DNA of 64,000 bases, taken from assembly GCF_000013885.1 (NCBI RefSeq), contig NC_007964.1, positions 1,660,001 to 1,724,000 of the forward strand. Reading direction: 5' to 3'. The DNA comes from Nitrobacter hamburgensis X14 (GTDB taxonomy: Bacteria > Pseudomonadota > Alphaproteobacteria > Rhizobiales > Xanthobacteraceae). The notes beneath the pieces were generated by a model that ran no database searches, had not been told where the DNA came from, and saw only the letters and a list, made by a program, of their open reading frames with translations. Position numbers and translations under genes: made by a program. Shown one piece after another: positions 8,379 to 15,791 of the stretch; within the stretch, counting starts at the first letter, position 1; each line of letters starts with the position of its first letter.

Positions 8379-9986
8379 TCTAAGACCCGTGCCGGCATTC
8401 ATGATCGGCTTGTTCCGCAGGCGGCGTCTCGCATCCGCTGCCGGGTCGGCCGTTTCAGCGGGTTGAATCGGCGGAGCTTCCTCGGCCATCGGCGCGAGAG
8501 CGGACATCACGCGCTCCGGTGGAAAGGTGACGATGACCTCGGTGCCGACCCGGAGCTTGGACCGCAGGGTGAACGTACCGCCGTGCATGTCGATCAGGCT
8601 CTTTGCGATCGGCAATCCGAGACCCGCGCCTTGCTCTGCGGATTTGATCGAATTCGTCCCTTGCCCGAACGACGCTAGCACGATCGGAATTTCGTCTTCC
8701 GCGATCCCGGAACCGCTGTCCTTGACGCTGAGGTATTGCCCGCCTGAAGCGGTCCATCCGACCTTCAGCCAGATCTCCCCGCCCTGTGGAGTGAATTTGA
8801 TCGAATTCGACAACAGATTGAGCACGATCTGGCGCGTGGCGCGCTCGTCGCCCCAGATGCGCGGCATACCGTGTTCGAATACCTCATGAATGGTGATGCC
8901 GCGGCTGGAGGCTCGCAGCTTCAGCAAGTGGTGACAGTCCGCCACGACATGGACCAGAGACACTGCTTCTTCGTTGAGTTCGTAACGGCCGGCCTCGATC
9001 CGCGACAGGTCGAGGATCTCGTTGATCAGATTCAGCAGGTGAACGCCGGAATTATGAATGTCGGCCGAATAGCTCTTGTAGACCGCGACCGCGTGCTCGC
9101 CGAAAATCTCGCTCTTCATCACTTCGGAGAATCCGAGAATGGCGTTCAGCGGCGTCCGCAGTTCGTGACTCATTTGCGCGAGAAATCGTGATTTTGCGAC
9201 GTTGGCTGATTCCGCGCGATGTCGCGCTTCATCCGAAATGGCCTTGGCCTGCTCGAGTTCACCGATCAGGGCGTCCTTTTCCGCGCGCGCCTCGAGTGTC
9301 GCCAGCGTCGTGGAATGCAGGCGATGCGCGAGCAACGCGAAGTAACCCTCCGCGGCCAACGCGAGAACGGCGAGAATGTAGTTGTTGAAGCTGCCGCCGA
9401 TCACAAACTTCAGCGCGATCGCCGAGGTCACCGGGGCGGTTGCGGCAAAGGCGGCAATAGGCAGGCTGGCGGCGAGCATGCTCGATACCGCCACGACCAG
9501 CAGCATCAGAAACATCATCAGGGTATTGGTGACCGGGTCAAAACCGGCGGGATGAACCAGGATCGTCGTCCAGCACAGGCCGTACAAAAGATCGAGCAGG
9601 ATGAAACGCGCGCGCCATTTGCGCGTGCTGTTGGGGGACGATGGCTCCTTGAGGTAATTGTTGCAGTTGTAGATGGTTACGGCGTGGATGCAGAGCATCC
9701 CGAACGTCCATACCGCCGCCGAGGCGGGCTCCATCCAGAAGCCGAACAGCACGCCGGTCGCGACCACAAGCAGCATCACGACGAGCGATGCTGACAGCCG
9801 TGTTTGCGCGTATTGCCGAAGCAGTTCGTGATCGAATGCCGGGCGGGTTCCGCTGGTCGAGGTCAACCGGTCCCGTGCCTCACGGACCCGTTGCGTCGCG
9901 GCGCGGCGATTGCGTGCGGACGGTACAATCGCGGGGGCGACCGGAAGCTGGACGACTTCAGGTTTATCTGCGGGGGTACTCATCAA
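8373..9986 (-). CDS. Membrane sensor histidine kinase, DivJ/PleC/PdhS-like
   Basis: 537 residues. A basic, Pro/Ala-rich cytoplasmic start is followed by about five or six hydrophobic segments between residues 65 and 225, a short coiled linker (about 225-265), then HisKA and HATPase_c domains. The phospho-acceptor is H274 in QMSHELRTPLNAILGFSEVM, whose downstream residues are those of the DivJ/PleC/PdhS kinases that act on DivK. The N box is VLNLLSNSIKF; G boxes are KDSGSGIAEDE and GAGLGLPIAKS. There is no receiver domain. A full CtrA-type site lies about 100 bases upstream in the matching orientation. The stop codon comes from repeat A1. A link to cell-cycle control is inference. Confidence 0.88.
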   Translation of the reverse strand: MMSTPADKPEVVQLPVAPAIVPSARNRRAATQRVREARDRLTSTSGTRPAFDHELLRQYAQTRLSASLVVMLLVVATGVLFGFWMEPASAAVWTFGMLCIHAVTIYNCNNYLKEPSSPNSTRKWRARFILLDLLYGLCWTTILVHPAGFDPVTNTLMMFLMLLVVAVSSMLAASLPIAAFAATAPVTSAIALKFVIGGSFNNYILAVLALAAEGYFALLAHRLHSTTLATLEARAEKDALIGELEQAKAISDEARHRAESANVAKSRFLAQMSHELRTPLNAILGFSEVMKSEIFGEHAVAVYKSYSADIHNSGVHLLNLINEILDLSRIEAGRYELNEEAVSLVHVVADCHHLLKLRASSRGITIHEVFEHGMPRIWGDERATRQIVLNLLSNSIKFTPQGGEIWLKVGWTASGGQYLSVKDSGSGIAEDEIPIVLASFGQGTNSIKSAEQGAGLGLPIAKSLIDMHGGTFTLRSKLRVGTEVIVTFPPERVMSALAPMAEEAPPIQPAETADPAADARRRLRNKPIMNAGTGLRA

Positions 9987-10082
9987 CCAAATACAAATCC
10001 TGCACGCGGCCGCGCGAGCCTTTACCCGTTTAATTCTGGCGCAAAATCATTAAGGGCTGCCTTAAAGAGCAGGATATTCCGG

Positions 10083-10098
10083 TTAACTGGAGGTTAAT
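10083..10098 (-). promoter_or_regulatory. Candidate CtrA-binding site upstream of the histidine kinase
   Basis: On the minus strand the sequence reads TTAACCTCCAGTTAACC, an exact TTAA-N7-TTAAC, about 97 bases before the kinase start. Forty bases further upstream is the palindrome TTAAGG-N4-CCTTAA, whose TTAA spacing is 8. Confidence 0.6.
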
Positions 10099-10154
10099 TC
10101 TCCTGCGGATGCGGCAATCGGCCCAGGCCGCGGCCATCGTGAATCCGGCAGCCG

Positions 10155-11024
10155 TTAACGCTCGAGCCGCGCCAGAAGACTCGACGTGTCCCAGCGGTGG
10201 CCACCCATTGTCTCGACTTCCGCGTAAAAGGCGTCCACCAGGCTCGTGACCGGAAGGCTGGCGCCGTTGCGGCGGGCCTCGGTGATGCAGATCGAAAGGT
10301 CCTTGCGCATCCATTCGACGGCGAAGCCGAGATCGAATTTGCCTTCGTTCATCGTCTTGTAGCGGTTTTCCATCTGCCACGATTGGGCAGCGCCCTTCGA
10401 GATCACCTCAATCACCGAATTGACGTCGAGTCCCGCCTTCCTGGCGAAGTGGATGCCCTCGGACAGCCCCTCCACGAGGCCGGCAATGCAGATCTGATTG
10501 ACCATTTTGGTCAACTGACCCGCGCCCGCCGGGCCAAGCCGTTTGCACATCCTGGCATAGGCCGCGATGATCGGTTCGGCGCCGGCGTAAGCATTCTCCG
10601 TTCCGCCGCACATCACGGTGAGAACGCCGTTTTCGGCGCCGGCCTGCCCCCCGGAGACCGGGGCGTCGACAAAGCCGAAGCCGCGCCTGGTCGCCTCGGC
10701 ATCGAGTTCGCGCGCGACCTGGGCGGAAGCTGTCGTATGATCGACAAAGGTTGCCCCACGCTTCATTCCGGCAAAGGCGCCGGCGGCGCCGATCGTGATT
10801 GCGCGCAAGTCGTTGTCGTTGCCGACGCACGCCATCACGAAATCCTGACCGTCGGCGGCCGCTTCCGGCGTCGGCGCGGTTTTGCCGCCGAATGTCTCGG
10901 CCCACACCTTGGCTTTGGCCGCTGTTCGATTGAACACGGTCACCTCGTGGCCGCCCTTTGCGACGAGATGTCCTGCCATGGGGAATCCCATGACGCCGAG
11001 ACCGAGAAATGCGACTTTAGCCAT
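10155..11024 (-). CDS. NAD(P)-dependent beta-hydroxyacid dehydrogenase (3-hydroxyisobutyrate / tartronate semialdehyde reductase family)
   Basis: 289 residues, the usual family length. The Rossmann start is FLGLGVMGFPMAGHL. The substrate loop is FVDAPVSGGQAGAENG (about residues 118-133), and the catalytic lysine is in GQLTKMVNQICIAGL. The C-terminal all-alpha domain follows. Members oxidise 3-hydroxyisobutyrate or reduce tartronate or succinate semialdehyde; the sequence alone does not separate these. It stands alone on the minus strand, divergent from the VOC gene. Confidence 0.87.
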   Translation of the reverse strand: MAKVAFLGLGVMGFPMAGHLVAKGGHEVTVFNRTAAKAKVWAETFGGKTAPTPEAAADGQDFVMACVGNDNDLRAITIGAAGAFAGMKRGATFVDHTTASAQVARELDAEATRRGFGFVDAPVSGGQAGAENGVLTVMCGGTENAYAGAEPIIAAYARMCKRLGPAGAGQLTKMVNQICIAGLVEGLSEGIHFARKAGLDVNSVIEVISKGAAQSWQMENRYKTMNEGKFDLGFAVEWMRKDLSICITEARRNGASLPVTSLVDAFYAEVETMGGHRWDTSSLLARLER

Positions 11025-11330
11025 GTCCGAACCTTGTTCACTGGGTTTTCGCCGTCATCGCGGCTGAGCCTGCTGAGCGGCTCTTTTGCGGATAAGAGCG
11101 GGATGGGGGGCAGATCAGCAGGTTACAAAAATCTCGCCAACTGTGCTGCCACCCAGCATAACCCTTGGGGTTGCAGCGGCAAAGACAGGAAAATCCTGAA
11201 ACAGCGCGGACGCGGCGGCAATTGCGGTCGGACAGCAGAGGGTTGTCGCCGGCAGAATTCCGGGACGTTTCAAAACGCGTTAAAGTTGAATGGGCAATCG
11301 GTTTGCCAGTCGGACAAAGGAGCGCGCGAC
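11025..11330. other. Intergenic region between divergent genes (306 bases)
   Basis: Holds the promoters of the dehydrogenase (left) and the VOC protein (right). A clear AAAGGAG ribosome binding site lies just before the VOC start. I see no credible extra gene or structured RNA. Confidence 0.5.
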
Positions 11331-11720
11331 ATGAGCGTGGGCATGCTCGATCATTTCAATATCCGGACCCGCAAGCTTGCGGAGACGGTACGCTTCTACG
11401 AGGAGATTCTCGGTCTGACCAAGGGCGATCGGCCAGAGTTCACGTTTCCAGGCGCATGGCTCTATAGCGACGGCAAGCCGGTGGTTCACCTCGTCGATAT
11501 CTCACCGACGTCCGAGCCGCAAAAGCCGGATTCCGGCGTTATCCATCACATCGCCTTCGCGAGCCGCGATTTCAGCGGCATGAAACAGCGCCTCGAGTCA
11601 AAAGGGTTCGCTTTCAGAGCTCGCGAGGTCCCCGGCGGAGCCCTCTGGCAGATTTTCGTCTGCGACCCGAACGGCGTGATGATCGAGCTCAACTATGATG
11701 CGGCGGCCGAACAGGGTTGA
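11331..11720 (+). CDS. VOC-superfamily (glyoxalase/dioxygenase-like) protein
   Basis: 129 residues forming two beta-alpha-beta-beta-beta modules. It begins MSVGMLDHFNIRTRKLAETV; metal-ligand-like positions are H8 (LDHFNI), the histidines of VIHHIAFAS (about residue 70) and the glutamate of NGVMIELNY near the end. Members include glyoxalases, extradiol dioxygenases and resistance proteins, and I cannot assign a substrate. The reading frame extends far upstream, but the ATG at 11331 is well supported by AAAGGAG. Confidence 0.83.
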   Translation: MSVGMLDHFNIRTRKLAETVRFYEEILGLTKGDRPEFTFPGAWLYSDGKPVVHLVDISPTSEPQKPDSGVIHHIAFASRDFSGMKQRLESKGFAFRAREVPGGALWQIFVCDPNGVMIELNYDAAAEQG

Positions 11721-11854
11721 TCTCTCTCGCGGCTTTGCCGGTTCGCCAAAAGCCAGCCATTAGATTAGTTAAAGCATGGACGTTGACCGGGGTCAGGCGG
11801 GTAGCCATGTTGAATCTGTTTCGAAGCAAAGTGCGCCGAGCACGGAGAGACGAC

Positions 11855-12991
11855 TTGAACGTAACACCGCAAAAAGTTCTCGATCGACTGGCCGACGTCC
11901 TCTCTCCCCGCGGTGTGGCGCTGACCGGCGCCGACGTTCTGTCGGAGATCGTTGTCAACGGCGACAAGGTGTTTTTCTCCATCAACGTCGAGGCGTCGGA
12001 GATCCGGGCATGGGAGGAGGTTCGCACCCACGCCGAAGCGGCCGTGCGCGCGATCCCGGGAGTGTCGGTTGCGATGGTCGCTTTGACCGCCGAACGCAAG
12101 CCGGGCAGCACAGCCGCGAGTTCGCCGCCACGCTCGGCACAGGGGATTCCGCATGTATCGACCCATCGCACGCCGCAAAATCCGGCGTCGGGTTCGCCGA
12201 TGGCGCGGCGGGCGGATATTCCCGGAATTGCCGCCGTCATTGCCGTTGCATCCGGCAAGGGCGGCGTCGGCAAGTCGACCACCGCGCTCAATCTCGCGCT
12301 GGGCCTGCGCGATCTCGACCTGCGCGTCGGTCTGCTCGATGCCGATATCTATGGGCCCTCGATACCCAGACTGACCGGTATTCGGGAAAAGCCGCATTTG
12401 AACGACGAGAAGAAGATGGTCCCGATCGGGCGTTTTGGCCTCGCGATCATGTCGGTCGGCTTTCTGGTCGAGGAAGAAAGCGCGATGATCTGGCGCGGCC
12501 CGATGGTGACGTCCGCGATCAAGCAGATGTTGCGGGATGTCGCCTGGGGCGAGCTCGATGTTCTGGTCGTGGACATGCCGCCGGGGACCGGCGATGCGCA
12601 ATTGACGCTGGCTCAGACCGTGCCGCTCAAGGGCGCCGTCATCGTTTCGACGCCGCAGGATTTGTCGCTGATCGACGCGCGGCGCGGGCTTGCGATGTTC
12701 AGAAAAGTCGACGTGCCGGTTCTCGGCATTGTCGAAAACATGAGTTTTTTTCAATGCCCGCATTGCGGGACACGAAGCGATATTTTTGGTCACGGCGGCG
12801 CGCGCCAGGAGGCGGAACGGCTGGGGGTGCCGTTTCTGGGCGAAATCCCGCTTCACATGTCGATTCGCGAGACCTCCGATTCGGGTCATCCGGTGGTGGA
12901 GAGCGAACCTGACGGTCCGCATGCAGCGATTTATCGCGCCATTGCCGGGCGTATACGTGACCAGCTCCAGGCTGCGACCGCCGCAGCCTAG
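11855..12991 (+). CDS. mrp: Mrp/ApbC/NBP35-family iron-sulfur cluster carrier ATPase
   Basis: 378 residues from a TTG start. The N-terminal FeS-assembly-P domain (DUF59) covers about 1-80. A variable Ser/Pro-rich linker leads to the P-loop ATPase: deviant Walker A GKGGVGKSTT, switch DADIYGPSIPRL, DMPPGTGD, then the CPHCG (CxxC) motif that bridges a 4Fe-4S cluster in the dimer. It loads Fe-S clusters onto apo-proteins. I prefer TTG 11855 (M-NVTPQKVLDRL) because GGAGA at 11844-11848 is 6 bases away and family members start MNVT; an in-frame ATG at 11807 would add 16 basic residues. Confidence 0.92.
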   Translation: MNVTPQKVLDRLADVLSPRGVALTGADVLSEIVVNGDKVFFSINVEASEIRAWEEVRTHAEAAVRAIPGVSVAMVALTAERKPGSTAASSPPRSAQGIPHVSTHRTPQNPASGSPMARRADIPGIAAVIAVASGKGGVGKSTTALNLALGLRDLDLRVGLLDADIYGPSIPRLTGIREKPHLNDEKKMVPIGRFGLAIMSVGFLVEEESAMIWRGPMVTSAIKQMLRDVAWGELDVLVVDMPPGTGDAQLTLAQTVPLKGAVIVSTPQDLSLIDARRGLAMFRKVDVPVLGIVENMSFFQCPHCGTRSDIFGHGGARQEAERLGVPFLGEIPLHMSIRETSDSGHPVVESEPDGPHAAIYRAIAGRIRDQLQAATAAA

Positions 12992-13026
12992 TCGTGTTAA
13001 TTTGACATTCGCGACCCACCTGGAGC

Positions 13027-13059
13027 CTTTTCGCTCCTGATTCCATCAGAAGCGAAAAG
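13027..13059. repeat. Palindromic element F1, possible mrp terminator
   Basis: CTTTTCGCT (13027-13035) pairs with AGCGAAAAG (13051-13059), and inside that CTGAT pairs with ATCAG around a TCC loop. The 14-bp stem has one mismatch. It starts 35 bases after the mrp stop and ends 6 bases before IS copy 1. A partial relative is at 43585-43615. Confidence 0.7.
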
Positions 13060-13065
13060 CTTTAG

Positions 13066-14367
13066 CAGGCTGTTGAAGAAGTCTCTGGCGCAGCGGTTCT
13101 GGGCATGATTCTCTTGATGCGGATGCGTCGAGGGGGGAGCGATGCGGGGAAGCGACGAACGGTCAGGCTCGCTGTTCAGCTATGTGGACTTGGAGGCTCG
13201 GATTCGCTCCGACCATCCGCTGCGAACGATCCGACAGATCGCGAACGCGGCGTTGAATGATCTGTCGAGGGACTTTGACAAGCTCTACACGGCGTTCGGC
13301 CGTCCCTCGATCGCACCGGAGAAGCTGCTTCGGGCAATGCTGCTGCAGGCATTCTACGGGATCCGCTCGGAACGGCAGTTGATGGAGCGGCTGGAGTTCG
13401 ACCTGCTGTTGCGCTGGTTCGTGGGCTTGGGCGTGGACGACCCGGTGTGGGACCACTCGACCTTCTCGAAGAACCGCGACCGATTGCTTGAAGGTGAGAT
13501 CGCCGCGAAGTTCTTGAACGCGCTGATGGGGCAGCACCAGGTCAAGCGGCTGTTATCAAGCGAGCATTTTTCGGTCGACGGCACGCTGATCGAGGCGTGG
13601 GCATCGATCAAGAGCTTCCGGCGCAAGGACGGCGGTGACCAGGACAGTGATGGACCGGGACGCAACGCCGAGCGCAGTTTCCACAACGAGAAGCGCTGCA
13701 ACGAGACGCATCAGAGCACGACCGATCCCGAGGCACGGCTCTATAAGAAGGGCGGCGGCCAGCCGGCGAAGCTTTGCTACATCGGCCATGCCCTGATGGA
13801 GAACCGCAACGGACTGGCGGTGCTGGGTGGCGTGAGCCGGGCGACCGGAACGGCGGAGCGGGATCAGGCGTTGGCGCTGATCGACTGCCACCGCGGCCAA
13901 AGCGAGCGGCGGATCACGCTGGGCGCCGACAAGGCCTATGACGTCACCGCATTCGTCGAGGACTTAAGACGGCGTTCGGTCACGCCGCACATCGCCATCG
14001 ACGGGCATTTGAGCAAGACCGGAAAGCCGCGCAAGACCGCGATCGACCAGAGGACTCTCCGTCATGCCGGATATGCCGTCAGCCAACGCTGTCGCAAGCG
14101 CATCGAGGAGGTGTTCGGCTGGATCAAGGCCTCCGCCGGACTTGCCAAGATCAAGCTGCGAGGCCGCGACCGCGTCAACGCCACCTTCACCCTGGCGCTG
14201 GCGGCCTACAACCTGATCCGCTTGCCCAAACTCCTGGCAGCCGCCGCGTGAAACACAAGTCGTGCACCGTCAAGATGCTCGATCAGGACCCTGATGGTGG
14301 CGCCGCCCGCAGATCACGCTGACTCCATTCCATATCCGTCTCCGTGGGAAACTTCTTCAACAGCCTG
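13066..14367 (+). mobile_element. IS5-family insertion sequence, copy 1 (1,302 bp)
   Basis: Exact 17-bp terminal inverted repeats: CAGGCTGTTGAAGAAGT at 13066 and its complement ending at 14367. TTAG is duplicated on both sides (13062-13065 and 14368-14371), fitting the YTAR target of the IS5 subgroup. One transposase gene, read left to right. In every segment I compared it is identical to copy 2 at 42184-43485, in the same orientation, so this is recent movement. Confidence 0.96.
13142..14251 (+). CDS. tnpA: IS5-family transposase (copy 1)
   Basis: 369 residues, intact. An N-terminal DUF772-type domain (about 15-115) carries FGRPSIAPEKLLRAMLLQ, IRSERQLMERL and DHSTFSKNRDRL. The DDE residues fit D146 (SVDGTLIEAW), D263 (LGADKAYDV) and E322 within RKRIEEVFGWIK, which keeps the R-3-E-6-K spacing. 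It cuts and pastes the element using the inverted repeats. The purine-rich AGGGGGGAG just before the ATG is a strong ribosome binding site. No frameshift is seen, so it is probably active. Confidence 0.95.
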   Translation: MRGSDERSGSLFSYVDLEARIRSDHPLRTIRQIANAALNDLSRDFDKLYTAFGRPSIAPEKLLRAMLLQAFYGIRSERQLMERLEFDLLLRWFVGLGVDDPVWDHSTFSKNRDRLLEGEIAAKFLNALMGQHQVKRLLSSEHFSVDGTLIEAWASIKSFRRKDGGDQDSDGPGRNAERSFHNEKRCNETHQSTTDPEARLYKKGGGQPAKLCYIGHALMENRNGLAVLGGVSRATGTAERDQALALIDCHRGQSERRITLGADKAYDVTAFVEDLRRRSVTPHIAIDGHLSKTGKPRKTAIDQRTLRHAGYAVSQRCRKRIEEVFGWIKASAGLAKIKLRGRDRVNATFTLALAAYNLIRLPKLLAAAA

Positions 14368-14371
14368 TTAG

Positions 14372-14565
14372 AGCCGCGTTTCATAGGCCGTTCCTGATTT
14401 GGATTTATAGACCCTCAGCAGGGATGCCGTGCGTTTTCAGCGACCGAACTCCATGTTAGAGACCGCGATGTTAGAGACCGCGCCAGAGTCGACGACGATG
14501 GTGCTGAAGCCGGGCACGACCGCACGCTGGAATTCAAAAGAAACATCCTCATCAGGAGTGTCTGT
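14372..14565. other. dctP upstream region with 15-bp tandem repeat
   Basis: About 200 bases between IS copy 1 and dctP. It contains ATGTTAGAGACCGCG twice in perfect tandem (14453-14482) and TCAGGAG before the dctP ATG. The IS right flank TTAGAGCCGCG (14368-14378) resembles the tandem unit. No gene is visible. Confidence 0.6.
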
Positions 14566-15654
14566 ATGAAACGTCGTGATTTTTTGAAAGCTTCAGCAAC
14601 CGGCGCCGCTGTCGCGGCCGTAGCCTCGCCGGCCATTGCACAATCGGCGCCCGAGATCAAATGGCGCATGACCTCGAGCTTTCCGAAGTCGCTTGATACG
14701 ATCTATGGCGGCGCCGATTATTTCGCAAAGCAAGTTGCGGAAATGACCGACAACAAGTTTCAAATTCAGCTCTTTGCTGCCGGAGAGATCGTCCCCGGAT
14801 TGCAGGCGTTCGATGCAACGGCCAACAATACGGTCGAGATGAGCCACACGGTGTCCTATTATTATGTCGGGAAGGACCCGACGTTCGCGATCTTCGCATC
14901 TGTCCCGTTCGGCCTCAACGCGCGTCAGCAGAATTCCTGGCTGTATCAGGGCGGCGGCAATGAACTCGCCAATGAGTTCTTCAAGAAGTTCGGTGTCATC
15001 GGTTTTCCCTGCGGCAACACCGGGACCCAGATGGGTGGCTGGTTCCGCAAGGAGATCAAGACGGTCGCCGACTTGTCGGGCCTGAAGATGCGAATTGGCG
15101 GCATTGCCGGGCAGGTGCTGCAGAAGGTTGGCGTCGTACCGCAGCAGCTTGCCGGCGGTGACATTTATCCTTCGCTTGAAAAGGGCACGATCGATGCGGC
15201 CGAGTGGGTCGGTCCATACGACGATGAAAAGTTGGGTTTCCAGAAAGTCGCGAAGTACTACTACTATCCCGGCTTCTGGGAAGGCGGCCCGACGGTTCAC
15301 GCGTTCTGCAATCTCGAGAAGTGGAATACGCTGCCGAAGACCTATCAGGCGATCCTGACGAATGCTGCGGCCAACGCCAACACCTGGATGGCGGCTCGCT
15401 ACGACATGCAGAATCCCGTAGCCCTCAAGCGGCTGGTCGCGGGTGGCACGCAATTGCGGCCGTTCAGCAATGAAATTCTTGATGCCTGCCTGAAAGCCAC
15501 GAATGAGTTGTGGGGCGAGATTTCCGCGACGAATCCCGACTTCAAGAAGACCATCGAAACCATGCAGGCCTATCGCTCGGACGAGTACCTGTGGTGGCAG
15601 GTGGCCGAATATACCTACGACAGCTTCATGATCCGGTCGCGTACGCGCGGCTGA
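14566..15654 (+). CDS. dctP: TRAP transporter solute-binding protein DctP (TakP-like)
   Basis: 362 residues. A Tat-type signal peptide (MKRRDFLKASATGAAVAAVA, cleaved after AIAQS) leads to a mature DctP domain beginning PEIKWRMTSSFPKSLDTIYGG. Family blocks include SGLKMRIGGIAGQVLQKVG (about 165-185), with the conserved arginine that binds substrate carboxylate, and WVGPYDDEKLGF. It resembles TakP-type proteins that bind 2-oxo acids, though the ligand is uncertain. dctM and dctQ lie downstream on the opposite strand, so this subunit is transcribed separately. IS copy 1 ends about 200 bases upstream. Confidence 0.92.
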   Translation: MKRRDFLKASATGAAVAAVASPAIAQSAPEIKWRMTSSFPKSLDTIYGGADYFAKQVAEMTDNKFQIQLFAAGEIVPGLQAFDATANNTVEMSHTVSYYYVGKDPTFAIFASVPFGLNARQQNSWLYQGGGNELANEFFKKFGVIGFPCGNTGTQMGGWFRKEIKTVADLSGLKMRIGGIAGQVLQKVGVVPQQLAGGDIYPSLEKGTIDAAEWVGPYDDEKLGFQKVAKYYYYPGFWEGGPTVHAFCNLEKWNTLPKTYQAILTNAAANANTWMAARYDMQNPVALKRLVAGGTQLRPFSNEILDACLKATNELWGEISATNPDFKKTIETMQAYRSDEYLWWQVAEYTYDSFMIRSRTRG

Positions 15655-15689
15655 TCGCGCCATCATGTGGTAAACTGTCAGCACCGGCT

Positions 15690-15725
15690 GCCCGACTTTC
15701 GCAAAAAAACCGGGCGTTTTTGTGT
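15690..15725. terminator. Possible terminator between convergent dctP and dctM
   Basis: GCCCG (15690-15694) can pair with CGGGC (15711-15715) around an A-rich loop, followed by GTTTTTG. The A-run in the loop would give a U-run on the other strand, so it could work both ways. The stem is short and the loop long. Confidence 0.4.
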
Positions 15726-15791
15726 TCCGTCACGCCCGCGCGTCGCGAATCGTTCTGTTCGGAACCCTTTCGACTCGCATGAAAGATGGAG

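Noticed and set aside
10197..11330. Plus-strand frame running continuously into the VOC gene, suggesting a 507-residue fusion
   Set aside because: The first part is antisense to the dehydrogenase gene; a strong ribosome binding site and family start place the true start at 11331.
14415..14669. A minus-strand frame upstream of and overlapping dctP
   Set aside because: It overlaps the dctP signal peptide, and its composition is that of an antisense frame.
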